Positions 22,171 through 31,289 of a stretch of 64,000 nucleotides of DNA are shown here, one piece after another (the first letter of the stretch is position 1; each line of letters starts with the position of its first letter). The translations under genes and the position numbers were made by a program. A model generated the notes under the pieces. The model saw only the letters and a program-made list of their open reading frames with translations, had not been told where the DNA came from and did not search any database. The stretch is from assembly GCA_017502085.1 (NCBI GenBank), contig JAFVVQ010000017.1, forward strand, positions 1 to 64,000, given 5' to 3'. Source of the DNA: Clostridia bacterium. Lineage in GTDB: Bacteria; Bacillota; Clostridia; Oscillospirales; Acutalibacteraceae.

Positions 22171-24617
22171 TGGCAGATAAATATAAAATAGGTCCTTCGC
22201 TTGTAGTTGACGGCGAAGCGGAATACAAAAAAGCTCTCGCAGAAGTCAATAAATCGATGTCGGTCCTTGCCTCTGAAGCAAAGAAGACCGCCGCTGCCTA
22301 TGCTGACGATAAAAACAGTCTTGAGGCCTTGCAGGTTCAGACGGAAGATTACCAGAACCAAGCTGAAAAGCAGAGGGAAAAGGTTGAACTTCTCAGAAAA
22401 GCTTATGAAAATTCAAAAGAACAGCTCGGAGAGAATGCATCCGCAACCAAAGACTGGCTTATAAAACTTAACAATGCTGAAGCTGCCTTAACAAGAACCG
22501 AGAAGGCTAATCAAAAAAACAGAGAAGCGATTGAGTATCAAACCTCTGCAATTTTTGAATATAAAAGCGCTCTTGAAGATATCGATAAGTCAATGGCGCT
22601 TTTAGAGTCAGAGGCAAGAAAAACCGCTGCAACTTTTTCAGACAGCGAAAATAGCATTGAAGCTTTATCCGCTCAAACAAAAGAGTATCAAAACCAAGTT
22701 GATTTACAAAGAAAAAAGGTTGAAACTTTATCCAAGGCCTACGAAGAATCAAAAGAACAGCTTGGCGAAAACGATAACGCAACAAAAGACTGGCTTATAA
22801 GACTCAACAAAGCTGAAGCTGTTTTAATAAAAACAGAATCCGCTTTATCCAAAACCGAATCTGCGCTCGAAGAACACAATCAAAAAATCAAAGAGCAGAA
22901 AGCGGTTATAAATCAGGTCAAGGAAAAATATGAAGAGTGGAAAAATAAGATTGAGGATATAAAAAACGCTCATCCGGGCATGACGAAAGCTCTCGAAACA
23001 GCAAATAATGCTGCACACAAACTCGGAAGCGCAGGCCTTTCAGCTGTTAAGGGCGGGGCTGTTGTTGCCGCAGCAGGCATGACAGGCGTAGCGGCGGCGG
23101 GAGCAAGCATGATTAATAAGTTAAGCGAGATAAGCGAAGAAACAAAAGAACTTCGTGAAAATCTCGGAAAGCTTGAAACTGGATTCACAACAAACGGACA
23201 TTCGGCGGAGACAGCAACCGACATATATAAGAATCTTTATTCGATTCTTGGTGATAGCGACAAAGCTACAGAAGCGGCAAGCCACTTGGCTCTCTTAGCA
23301 AAGAATCAGGAGCAACTTTCGGATTGGACAAACATTGCAACAGGTGTTTATGCACAGTTTGGGGATAGTCTTCCAATTGAGTCATTGACGGAAGCGGCGA
23401 ACGAAACAGCTAAGACGGGATCGTTGACGGGATCTCTTGCAGATGCGCTCAACTGGGTAGGAGTAAAGGAAGATGAATTTCAAACAAAGCTTGATAAATG
23501 CAACACCGAACAAGAAAGAAGCGCCCTGATTACCGAAACCTTAAACGATCTTTATGATAAGCAGGCTGAAAAATATCGGGAAATAAACTCTGTTTTGATT
23601 AAAGCTCAAGAGGCACAAGTTACATATGATTTGAGCTTAGCAAATCTGGGCGAATCTGTTGATGGCATAAAAAACAAAATGACGGCTGAATTTTTGCCGG
23701 GTGTGTCAACGGTTGTTGATGGTTTGGCCGAAATGCTCTCTGGTGAAGACGGAGCTTCTAAGCTCATTGAAAGTGGTGTAAATGATATAGTTGCCAATTT
23801 TGAAGAGATGCTTCCAGAAACTAAATCTCTACTCAATGGGCTGGGGGAAACATTCGCCGAAGTTGCACCCGAAATAGTGATCACACTCTCAAACGGACTT
23901 CTTGACAACATAGATGTAATTTCAGAATCGTCAACGGAGCTTTTGAGCAGCCTTGCAAAGGGCTTAATTACTCCGGAAAATATGGAAAAACTTTCGGGGA
24001 CTACAGTTACGCTTGTTTCTGACGTTGTCGGTTTTGTCGGCGACAATGCCGATATGATGACGGACGGCGCAACAACCTTGATCCTCTCTTTTGTTGACAG
24101 CCTTTTGATGCCCGAAAACTCTCACAAGCTTGCCACCGGTTCTCTTGACGTCGTAACCGCTATTGTCGGCGGCCTGATTTCCAACTCCCCCGAAATGATA
24201 GCAGGTGCAATTGAGCTCATCGGAGTTTTGATTGATGAAATAATTCACTATGACTGGTGGGGCGTTGCAAAAGACATCTACGAGGGAATTAAGGACGGAT
24301 TCAAAAACATATTCAGCAACGAGGCTGACGGCTCACACGCAGGCGGTATTGACTACGTGCCCTATGATGGATACAGAGCAATGATGCACAAAGGTGAGCA
24401 ATTACTTACAGCATCAGAGGCTATCGTTTACAAGCAGGATAAAGCTGATAACTTCTCTGATTATGCAGAGCTTAACAGAAAAGTTGATGCTCTTATTGCA
24501 GCACAGAATAAGCCTGTCAATTGGACTATGACTGCTAATGGCTCACTCGGAACTCTTGTGCGGGTTCTGAATCCTGCGATCGAAAGAGAAAACAAAAGAA
24601 GCTCGGCTTTTGCTTAA
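22170..24617 (+). CDS. Tape measure protein
   Basis: An 815-residue protein that sets tail length. The N-terminal ~250 residues are coiled coil with a tandem duplication (residues ~18-111 and ~130-223). A Gly/Ala-rich hydrophobic segment (~285-312) could insert into the host membrane. The middle is helical and amphipathic. The C-terminal GGIDYVPYDGYRAMMHKGEQLL is common to Firmicutes tape measure proteins. Its ATG overlaps the stop of the chaperone extension. Confidence 0.93.
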   Translation: MADKYKIGPSLVVDGEAEYKKALAEVNKSMSVLASEAKKTAAAYADDKNSLEALQVQTEDYQNQAEKQREKVELLRKAYENSKEQLGENASATKDWLIKLNNAEAALTRTEKANQKNREAIEYQTSAIFEYKSALEDIDKSMALLESEARKTAATFSDSENSIEALSAQTKEYQNQVDLQRKKVETLSKAYEESKEQLGENDNATKDWLIRLNKAEAVLIKTESALSKTESALEEHNQKIKEQKAVINQVKEKYEEWKNKIEDIKNAHPGMTKALETANNAAHKLGSAGLSAVKGGAVVAAAGMTGVAAAGASMINKLSEISEETKELRENLGKLETGFTTNGHSAETATDIYKNLYSILGDSDKATEAASHLALLAKNQEQLSDWTNIATGVYAQFGDSLPIESLTEAANETAKTGSLTGSLADALNWVGVKEDEFQTKLDKCNTEQERSALITETLNDLYDKQAEKYREINSVLIKAQEAQVTYDLSLANLGESVDGIKNKMTAEFLPGVSTVVDGLAEMLSGEDGASKLIESGVNDIVANFEEMLPETKSLLNGLGETFAEVAPEIVITLSNGLLDNIDVISESSTELLSSLAKGLITPENMEKLSGTTVTLVSDVVGFVGDNADMMTDGATTLILSFVDSLLMPENSHKLATGSLDVVTAIVGGLISNSPEMIAGAIELIGVLIDEIIHYDWWGVAKDIYEGIKDGFKNIFSNEADGSHAGGIDYVPYDGYRAMMHKGEQLLTASEAIVYKQDKADNFSDYAELNRKVDALIAAQNKPVNWTMTANGSLGTLVRVLNPAIERENKRSSAFA

Positions 24618-24632
24618 GGAGGGAATAATTCG

Positions 24633-25031
24633 ATGTCTAAAATTTTGATAATTGACGGTGTGGATTATTCCGACACCGTTTTTGTTGATGAGATTGCAGA
24701 GAATTTCGTTCTTGCTGTCGGTATGGCATCAATGACCATGCAGAGCGGCCGCAGAAAGCACGATATTATCGGAACTGAATATTCACACACTCTTCTTATC
24801 AGGCGGAATCCGATGGTTTCGCCCGAAAAATGGGACGAATTTTATAACCATATAGCACAGCCCGTTGAGTTTCACACGGTAGAAGTTGAGCACGATCAGG
24901 GAACAATAATTTATGAAGCGCACATCACTAACGGCGGAAGAACGCTCATCCGCCGGGATGGCTGCAAAAAAATCTGGAGTGATCTTACTCTCACGTTTGA
25001 ACCTGCAGAACCGCAAAGGGGGGCTAAATAA
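24633..25031 (+). CDS. Tail protein after the tape measure
   Basis: A 132-residue, beta-rich protein (LIIDGVDYSDTVFVDEIAE, then GTEYSHTLLIRR). It occupies a distal-tail position but is much shorter than usual Dit proteins. AGGAGGG precedes the ATG. A structural role is inferred from position. Confidence 0.6.
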   Translation: MSKILIIDGVDYSDTVFVDEIAENFVLAVGMASMTMQSGRRKHDIIGTEYSHTLLIRRNPMVSPEKWDEFYNHIAQPVEFHTVEVEHDQGTIIYEAHITNGGRTLIRRDGCKKIWSDLTLTFEPAEPQRGAK

Positions 25032-25537
25032 TGACCGACAGAGCATTATTTCCCGTTTTCGCACCTAACACACACAGCGGCGGTGTTAAGCTCGGAAAAC
25101 TTATGAACGTTTCCGTAGCCGAAAGCTTCACCCAACTTTCAGGGCTCAATGAATACAGACAGGTTTTCAACTATGCGGCGGTGACACTTGGATCAACATA
25201 TATCTCCTCAAAGGCTTACGAAAAAGCCTTCGGAGCTTATGTTACCAAGGATTTAATCGTTGACCAGCCCTTAATGGGCATCCCCGGAAAGTTCGGATAC
25301 ATCAAGAGAGATGTTGAAGACGGGATGAAAAAATGGTGTGTGGTATGGATTGAGAGAATAACGTTCTCCCCTCCTCCGGACAGCGCCATAACGAAGGCAT
25401 CGTCAACAACCTTTGTTACACCATCAATAACGGGAATGGCCCACGAAGACGGAACAGGATGGAGAAAAAAGTTCTTCTTTACTTCCTTGAAGGAAGCGAG
25501 AGAATTCTTAGAGACGAAGGCGGGTGTTAATTATTGA
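25031..25537 (+). CDS. Second tail-tube-like protein
   Basis: A 168-residue protein whose C-terminal third follows the major tail protein: TFVTPSITGMAHED-x-W-x-FFF-x-A-x-EFLETKAGV against AFTTPSLSGTAKVD-x-W-x-YFF-x-A-x-DFLKSTMGI. It is therefore probably a tube-fold protein at the tail tip or baseplate, as distal tail proteins often share the tube fold. Confidence 0.6.
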   Translation: MTDRALFPVFAPNTHSGGVKLGKLMNVSVAESFTQLSGLNEYRQVFNYAAVTLGSTYISSKAYEKAFGAYVTKDLIVDQPLMGIPGKFGYIKRDVEDGMKKWCVVWIERITFSPPPDSAITKASSTTFVTPSITGMAHEDGTGWRKKFFFTSLKEAREFLETKAGVNY

Positions 25538-26976
25538 GAAAAAACAAAATAATTTACAACGATTTTGCGGCACTTGCCGCCGAAAAATCCACTGTACCCG
25601 CAGAGAGCTCATCCGATTATCAGGACGGCGGAAATCTCCTCGATAACGATTACCGTTCTCCTCTCAACTATGCATCTTTTGAGGGTCAGGGAATAAACCT
25701 CCTTGACCCGTCCCTCGTATTAGCCGAAGAAGGAGACAATCTCGGATTCATTTCAGAAGAAATAAGCAACGGCGGCAAGAGCACCAATGTTCAGCTTGTT
25801 ATCGACCTTGCAGACGGATATTATTCCGCCCCCGGCATCACCCTTTATTTTCATCAGAATCATTGCTCTGAGATCTTTATTGAATGGCAGAAGGATAATT
25901 CCCCCGTCGATTCAGCAACGACTTATCCGAGCTCTCTGAGCTTTTATTTTGAACATAAGGTTGAGGAATTCAACAAGGTGATCCTTACATTCAAAAAGAC
26001 TGAAACACCTTTTCAGTTTGTGAAACTTGCGGGCATCGACCTTGGAAGGACCAGAGACATCACAAGTTTCTTCGGTGCAATCAGTGTATTCAACGAGGTT
26101 TACCCAGATTGCTCGGATTTACCCGGTGCGACCTGCGACTTTGAAGCACTTCTGACAGAGGATTTCACACCGCAAAGTGAACAGGAAATTTTTCTTTATT
26201 CCGACGACGAACTTTTCGGCAAATTCATTGTTGAAAATGCAACTCCCAACGGCAACGGAAGATACTTTTTTGAATGCTCGGATGAAATAATGAAGCTTGA
26301 GGGTTCAGAATTTCCCGAGCTATCGCAAGGCTCATACACCGTATCCGAAATTGCGGAAGAAATAAAAAAAGCATCAAACATCGAAATTGACGTTGCACGT
26401 TTCGGTGCTATGAGCTTAACGGGATTCATTGAAAAAGAAAAAAGCTCCCGACTTGCGGCAACTATGCTCTCATTCGGCGCAGGTGTTTATATTATAAACG
26501 AGAAAAAGAAGTTGACACTTTGCAAGCCCCGCAATCGAAGGAACAAAGTTATCAATTCAAATCAGATTATCGGTTTTGCGACCTATAAGCAGAAATCACC
26601 TTGTGCTGCAGTCGATTTGCAAACCTTCAGCGGAGATTTTAAAACGATATCGTCGGAAAAGATATCCAGAAACCCCTCAAAAAAAGCAAGCGACAGCAAT
26701 ACGACCAAATTCTATAATAAATATTCGCTGATCAGCAACGTTGACAGCCGGTTCAACGAGCTTCTTGAAATGGGATATCATTGGAACGAAATCGAAGCAG
26801 ATATTATCCTGAAAGACGAGAAGGTCGGCGATATATTGAGAATAGAAACCCCGTTCAACGGTGTTAAGACAGGAATAATCAAATCAATGGATTGTGCCCT
26901 TTCAACCGAAGCAACGGCTCACATCGTAATTATAGAACGTGATTATGCTGCGGAAGGGGTTGAATATAATGGCTGA
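25534..26976 (+). CDS. Tail tip/baseplate hub-like protein
   Basis: A 480-residue protein starting with TTG overlapping the previous stop. Mixed beta structure; the middle (FGAISVFNEVYPDCSDLPGATCDFEALL) and C-terminal parts (KVGDILRIETPFNGVKTGIIKSMDC) have the look of hub/tail-lysin scaffold proteins that bind the tube. No peptidase motif was found. Called from position and length. Confidence 0.6.
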   Translation: MRKNKIIYNDFAALAAEKSTVPAESSSDYQDGGNLLDNDYRSPLNYASFEGQGINLLDPSLVLAEEGDNLGFISEEISNGGKSTNVQLVIDLADGYYSAPGITLYFHQNHCSEIFIEWQKDNSPVDSATTYPSSLSFYFEHKVEEFNKVILTFKKTETPFQFVKLAGIDLGRTRDITSFFGAISVFNEVYPDCSDLPGATCDFEALLTEDFTPQSEQEIFLYSDDELFGKFIVENATPNGNGRYFFECSDEIMKLEGSEFPELSQGSYTVSEIAEEIKKASNIEIDVARFGAMSLTGFIEKEKSSRLAATMLSFGAGVYIINEKKKLTLCKPRNRRNKVINSNQIIGFATYKQKSPCAAVDLQTFSGDFKTISSEKISRNPSKKASDSNTTKFYNKYSLISNVDSRFNELLEMGYHWNEIEADIILKDEKVGDILRIETPFNGVKTGIIKSMDCALSTEATAHIVIIERDYAAEGVEYNG

Positions 26977-28384
26977 AAAATATCTCTATTTTGAGATGAC
27001 AAAAACGGAGCACCCAAACACGGAATTCAGAGCAAAAATCGAAACAATTCCCGAATACAAAAACGCCAAAGCGTATGTCCGTTTCGAAATACAGTACAAA
27101 CACTCAGGAGCAGATGAAAAGATTAACAACTTTTGCTTCTCATACACAATGAATGAGAAAACCTGGGGTCCTTCCGTTAATTACTTATGGACGGCACACG
27201 ATACATCTAGCGAATGGGTCTCCATATCTCCGTTCTGGGGATACGAATGGATTGATTACTATCCCGGGTCTAATTCTTATTATGAAGCAAATTGCGATTT
27301 TGAAATCACAATTAAATCCGATCAGTCATCTTTCATTACATATCTCTATAAAACCGTCGGAACAGCACATTCTTCGTGGGCACTTGAGAAGATAGATATG
27401 TCGTCACCGGAAGTAACAAATCTCAAGGTGTCCGGCAACAGATACGGTTTCAATATCGGGGCAACGTTCAACACTGCTCACCGTTCATATAAAATAAATT
27501 CAATTGTATTTGAGCTTACAGGGCTGACGTATGAACAGGCAGAATCCCGTATTGGAAAAACTACTCAAGCAGACACTTCAGATTTGATTTCAAGCAGCAG
27601 TTCTTACGGTATAAGACTCACAAAAGAGAAAAATCTATCCATATCAAATGAAACCTTTTTCGACCTCAATTCGCTCAACGACTTAAGTCCCCTCGATAGC
27701 GGCGGTACGTACTATTATTCACTCGAAGTAACAGCTGAAAACGGCAAATCGAAGTCTGTATCTGGTAAATTCACGTTGCCTCAAAAAGTTACAGGCATCA
27801 CCTGCGACACAAACAACGAGTTACTTCCCGATACTCAGCATCAGCTGAATTACAACGTATTGCCATCAAATGCAGAAGAGCTATCTGTGACGTTTGAAAC
27901 AAGTGATCCCACAGTAGCAGTCGTTGATAATTACGGCAATATAACCGCAGTATCTGACGGCATATGTCAAATTCTTGTAATCACGGTTGACGGTAATTTT
28001 GCCGCAAGCTGTACAATCACAGTTGTTAACACCGAAGTATTCCCAACACTCCACGAAATACAAATTCTTTCAGCAACAGATATATCCCGAATTGCATTCG
28101 CCTGCAATTTTATCCGTGAAGAACTTATCGAAAAAGGTATTACCGTCCCTGAACTGGCAGACACCAAGGCTCAGGGCAAAGGACACCCGGTCAAAGGAAT
28201 CAAATCTCTTTTTGAAACGATCGAAGCAAACTGTCAGATTCTCCGGACAGCCTCTCCCGTTGAAATCACAAATCTTCCGCAGATCCAGATTATCAATAAG
28301 CAAAATGAGGATTGGTATTTCGTAGTTAACAACTGGATAGACTTCCTCAACGAAATTCACACAAAAATAAACGGAGGTGGTTAA
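26969..28384 (+). CDS. Tail tip protein with Ig-like (Big_2) domain
   Basis: About 471 residues from the ATG at 26969, overlapping the previous gene. A beta-rich N-terminal region with Trp/Tyr clusters is followed by a bacterial Ig-like domain at ~275-360 (KVTGITCD, LNYNVLPSNAEEL, TSDPTVAVVDNYGNITAV). The C-terminus is helical. Big_2 domains on phage tails bind surface carbohydrate, so this is the leading host-recognition candidate. It has no variable repeat. Confidence 0.65.
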   Translation: MAEKYLYFEMTKTEHPNTEFRAKIETIPEYKNAKAYVRFEIQYKHSGADEKINNFCFSYTMNEKTWGPSVNYLWTAHDTSSEWVSISPFWGYEWIDYYPGSNSYYEANCDFEITIKSDQSSFITYLYKTVGTAHSSWALEKIDMSSPEVTNLKVSGNRYGFNIGATFNTAHRSYKINSIVFELTGLTYEQAESRIGKTTQADTSDLISSSSSYGIRLTKEKNLSISNETFFDLNSLNDLSPLDSGGTYYYSLEVTAENGKSKSVSGKFTLPQKVTGITCDTNNELLPDTQHQLNYNVLPSNAEELSVTFETSDPTVAVVDNYGNITAVSDGICQILVITVDGNFAASCTITVVNTEVFPTLHEIQILSATDISRIAFACNFIREELIEKGITVPELADTKAQGKGHPVKGIKSLFETIEANCQILRTASPVEITNLPQIQIINKQNEDWYFVVNNWIDFLNEIHTKINGGG

Positions 28385-28385
28385 A

Positions 28386-29195
28386 ATGGATTTTCGTGTT
28401 GATTTTACATCAGATAACATCCTTCCCGACGGCAATAATTTCGGACAAGTCGGCGAACATAATGCCGCAATCCTTGTAATTACACCGCCGAAGGAAATGA
28501 CGGACAATGCAGAAATTCTTTATTTTTGTCTTGCCTGTGAGGTCGGCAGAGAATACATCAAATCAGTTGTCAGATCGGAACTTTACGAAAAAGCAGAAAC
28601 AATCAGAGTCCCTCTCTGGCAACAGGCAACAATCAGTGAAACAGCAAAGCTTCAGCTTGAAGGATATGATGGCAATAATAATGTTATTATCAAATCTAAG
28701 CTTGTTGCTTATAATCTCAATCCGTCAGCAAACGGACTTCAGGTTGAAAGAGACATAAACGGAGGCAGTCTTGCAGGAAGTGTCGCAAAACTCAGCAAGG
28801 AAATTGCTGAAATGAACGAACAGAGACCTCAAATGGTAGACGGCGTGGTAGACTACACCGAGATAGCAATGTTTACGACTGATCCGACTCTTGTAGTAAT
28901 CGAAACCTCGTTACTTCCTGAAAATGCAAGAGTCAAAAAAATTGAAATTCCTGACATTATGAATCAGACCAACGAGTATGTTTCGCTTGAGGATGTAATT
29001 GCAAAAGATACTGAAAACGGATATTCGTCTCCGTACTACATTATGTATCCGAAAAATATGATCGGAAATTTCTTTACCACGGCAGCAATCGTTGTCTTCT
29101 CGGCAATGAGTACGAACTCCTTCTACACCACGGTCGAAGCCAATTTGTTTATGGACCAGAAAATCAAAATTTATTATGAAATCGAGGAGAACTAA
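28386..29195 (+). CDS. Baseplate/upper-fibre-like structural protein
   Basis: A 269-residue protein. The start DFRVDFTSDNILPDG and the following beta-sandwich resemble the BppU N-terminal domain type that plugs receptor-binding proteins onto the tail. A helix (~125-145, AKLSKEIAEMN) separates a C-terminal beta domain. GGAGGT lies ahead of the ATG. Confidence 0.55.
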   Translation: MDFRVDFTSDNILPDGNNFGQVGEHNAAILVITPPKEMTDNAEILYFCLACEVGREYIKSVVRSELYEKAETIRVPLWQQATISETAKLQLEGYDGNNNVIIKSKLVAYNLNPSANGLQVERDINGGSLAGSVAKLSKEIAEMNEQRPQMVDGVVDYTEIAMFTTDPTLVVIETSLLPENARVKKIEIPDIMNQTNEYVSLEDVIAKDTENGYSSPYYIMYPKNMIGNFFTTAAIVVFSAMSTNSFYTTVEANLFMDQKIKIYYEIEEN

Positions 29196-29196
29196 A

Positions 29197-29547
29197 ATGA
29201 AGATTATTATTGACACAAAAGAAACAATTATGGTCGTTAACAACGAAACAAACTATTCAGTCATTCCCGATCTTTACGGCTACGGATCTGTCGCATTTCT
29301 TGCAGACTCTATTCCGAAGGATGCAATCATAACGGGCATCTTTGCTGACGGCAGAAGTCTCGAAAATTATCGCCTTAATTGTGACGGCGCATCCATTATT
29401 CTTCCGAGCGAGGAAAAACACGAAGGACACAATGTTGTAGCTGTATTCACAAGCCCCAACGGCGGGGATCTTTATGACCTTGCGGTGGCGAACCTCATCA
29501 CAAACTTTGTAGTTGAGTATATCAATCCCGTCCTCCTGATTCAGTAA
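29197..29547 (+). CDS. Small tail-associated hypothetical protein
   Basis: A 116-residue beta-rich soluble protein just before the lysis ORF. GAGGAGAAC lies upstream of the ATG. It shares the repetitive strand pattern of the preceding C-terminal domain but no named family is visible. Confidence 0.5.
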   Translation: MKIIIDTKETIMVVNNETNYSVIPDLYGYGSVAFLADSIPKDAIITGIFADGRSLENYRLNCDGASIILPSEEKHEGHNVVAVFTSPNGGDLYDLAVANLITNFVVEYINPVLLIQ

Positions 29548-29568
29548 AAAAAGAAAGGAATGTATAAG

Positions 29569-30621
29569 ATGAAACATATTGCTTTATTCAGCGCAGGTGC
29601 AGTCGGATCTGTAATTGCCTCTTTCTTTGGCGGTTGGTCGGCAGCGATGACAACGCTTCTTATTTTTATGACCATCGACTATGTGTCCGGCCTTATTGTT
29701 GCGGGTGTATTCCACAACTCAACGAAGACCGAAACAGGCGCACTCGAATCAAGAGCAGGGCTCAAAGGTCTCTGCCGAAAAGGCGCAATGCTGCTCATTG
29801 TACTCATAGCCTGCAGACTCGATATTATGCTGACAACCGCATATGTCAAAGATATGGTTTGTATCGCATTCATTCTCAATGAGCTTATAAGTATTGTTGA
29901 AAATTTCGGCCTTATGGGTGTACCGATCCCGCAGATTATTGTTAAAGCAATCGACCTCCTGAAGAAGAAAAACCCTTCAGAAAAAGGTGGAGGAACAATG
30001 ACTTTTGACGAGTTTATCGAAAAATATATCGGAAAAGCGGTTGACTATGACGGTAGTTGCGGTGTTCAGTGTGTAGACTTTGCAAAAATGGTGATGAAAT
30101 ATGTTCTCGGAATAACCCCGAAAGCAATCGGCAATGCTCACGCATACTTTGATGATTTTTATGAACACAGCTTCCTTAAAAATAATTTTCTCCTTATAAA
30201 AAACACTCCTGAGTTTGTCCCGCAGAAGGGAGATTTTTGCGTATGGAGTAAATCAATGAACGGTTACGGTCACATAGCGATTGCATCAGGCGAAGGAGAT
30301 ACAAAACACTTCTTTACATACGACCAAAACTGGGGAGGTAAACAGGCAAAAAAGGTAGAACACAATTACAAGTATTTTCTCGGAGTTCTCAGGCCGCTTG
30401 ATCAGACTGCATTTGAAACAAGCAAAGCTATTTACTTCCCGAAATATACGGGCGACAGCATCAGTTTTTCCGATGCGCTCAAAGAGATCGGAGCAAAGAA
30501 CAGATTCGATTATCGCCGTAAAATCGCAGTCGCAAACAACATCAAAGCTTATATGGGAACAGCGCAACAGAACATCAAGCTTTTCTCTATGCTCAAGCAG
30601 GGAAAACTCTTGAAACCGTAA
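29569..30621 (+). CDS. Fused holin-CHAP endolysin lysis protein
   Basis: A single 350-residue ORF. Residues ~1-143 are a phage_holin_4-type holin with four hydrophobic segments (FSAGAVGSVIASFFGGW, LLIFMTIDYVSGLIVAGVF, AMLLIVLIACRL, IAFILNELISIVENFG). From Met 144 (29998) follows a CHAP peptidoglycan hydrolase with Cys in CGVQCVDFAKM and His in GYGHIAIA, then a ~65-residue C-terminal wall-binding-like module (YFPKYTG, YRRKIAVANNI). GGTGGAGG sits in frame right before Met 144, so the endolysin can also be made alone. Holin and endolysin are usually separate genes; here the stop between them is missing. Confidence 0.85.
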   Translation: MKHIALFSAGAVGSVIASFFGGWSAAMTTLLIFMTIDYVSGLIVAGVFHNSTKTETGALESRAGLKGLCRKGAMLLIVLIACRLDIMLTTAYVKDMVCIAFILNELISIVENFGLMGVPIPQIIVKAIDLLKKKNPSEKGGGTMTFDEFIEKYIGKAVDYDGSCGVQCVDFAKMVMKYVLGITPKAIGNAHAYFDDFYEHSFLKNNFLLIKNTPEFVPQKGDFCVWSKSMNGYGHIAIASGEGDTKHFFTYDQNWGGKQAKKVEHNYKYFLGVLRPLDQTAFETSKAIYFPKYTGDSISFSDALKEIGAKNRFDYRRKIAVANNIKAYMGTAQQNIKLFSMLKQGKLLKP

Positions 30622-30637
30622 GAAAGGACGTGCAACA

Positions 30638-30733
30638 ATGGGACACTGGATTCTCACAAGCGGCAGCCTCTATGTCGTAATTTTCGTTACAATCATCAGA
30701 GGGATCATTGATAACATCGCAAATCTTTTCTGA
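30638..30733 (+). CDS. 31-residue hydrophobic peptide
   Basis: A short ORF after AAAGGACG: a polar start (GHWILTSGSLY) and a membrane helix (VVIFVTIIRGIIDNIANLF). It is too short for usual gene finders. It may be a late membrane peptide aiding lysis, or a type I toxin-like peptide. Its distance to the terminator fits a real last gene of the late operon. Confidence 0.5.
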   Translation: MGHWILTSGSLYVVIFVTIIRGIIDNIANLF

Positions 30734-30769
30734 TTTTGTAAAGGCATAACATAACAAATAAAAAAACAT

Positions 30770-30810
30770 TCCCCCGGAACAACAAAAGTGTAGTTTCGGG
30801 GGATTTTTCG
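30770..30810 (+). terminator. Terminator of the phage late operon
   Basis: CCCCCGGAAC pairs with GTTTCGGGGG (one mismatch), followed by ATTTTTC. It lies 37 bp after the last small ORF and before the right arm sites. Confidence 0.8.
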
Positions 30811-30829
30811 ACTTGCATTTGACTTGCAT
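30810..30829. promoter_or_regulatory. Right arm-type integrase sites (P' arm)
   Basis: GACTTGCAT at 30810-30818 and 30821-30829, the same 11-bp period and orientation as at 401-420, and 112 bp from the attR core. Confidence 0.65.
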
Positions 30830-30941
30830 ATTTAATTTGTTTTTCAATTTTTACGATTTTTTTCGCCTTAAAATAAAAAATAACAAGCAAAAGAAAAAAC
30901 CTCAAAACCCTTATTTTTCAAGGATTTCAAGGCTTTTTCTT

Positions 30942-31018
<77 letters not shown>

Positions 31019-31047
31019 ATATATATTCTCTTGCTTGGTGCTTTATA

Positions 31048-31075
31048 ATTATACACGTATTTCAGGATTTGTCAA
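31048..31075 (-). promoter_or_regulatory. Promoter of tRNA-fMet
   Basis: On the minus strand TTGACA (31070-31075), a 16-bp spacer and TATAAT (31048-31053), a perfect consensus, 29 bp before the tRNA start. Confidence 0.85.
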
Positions 31076-31216
31076 GTGTTTTTTTAAAATTTTCTTTTAT
31101 ATTTATTTTTACACTTTTTCATTTCTTATTATATGCGTTTTTTTCAAAATTATCCCACCTAAAAACAAACACTTTTTCCTTCTACTGTTCAAACACACGG
31201 CATATCAACATAATGT

Positions 31217-31246
31217 TTGACACGCCAGTTAATAGTATGTTAATAT
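31217..31246 (+). promoter_or_regulatory. Promoter of the transporter-glycosidase operon
   Basis: TTGACA (31217-31222), an 18-bp spacer and TAATAT (31241-31246), about 44 bp before the transporter ATG. The region 31021-31289 otherwise holds no gene that I can support. Confidence 0.6.
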
Positions 31247-31289
31247 TATAATATTAATACTTTTAACGTATGAAACAGGAGATGATTGT

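Noticed and set aside
30734-30941. Additional gene between late terminator and attR
   Set aside because: The stretch holds only the terminator, arm sites and A/T-rich DNA; frames there run into the tRNA gene.
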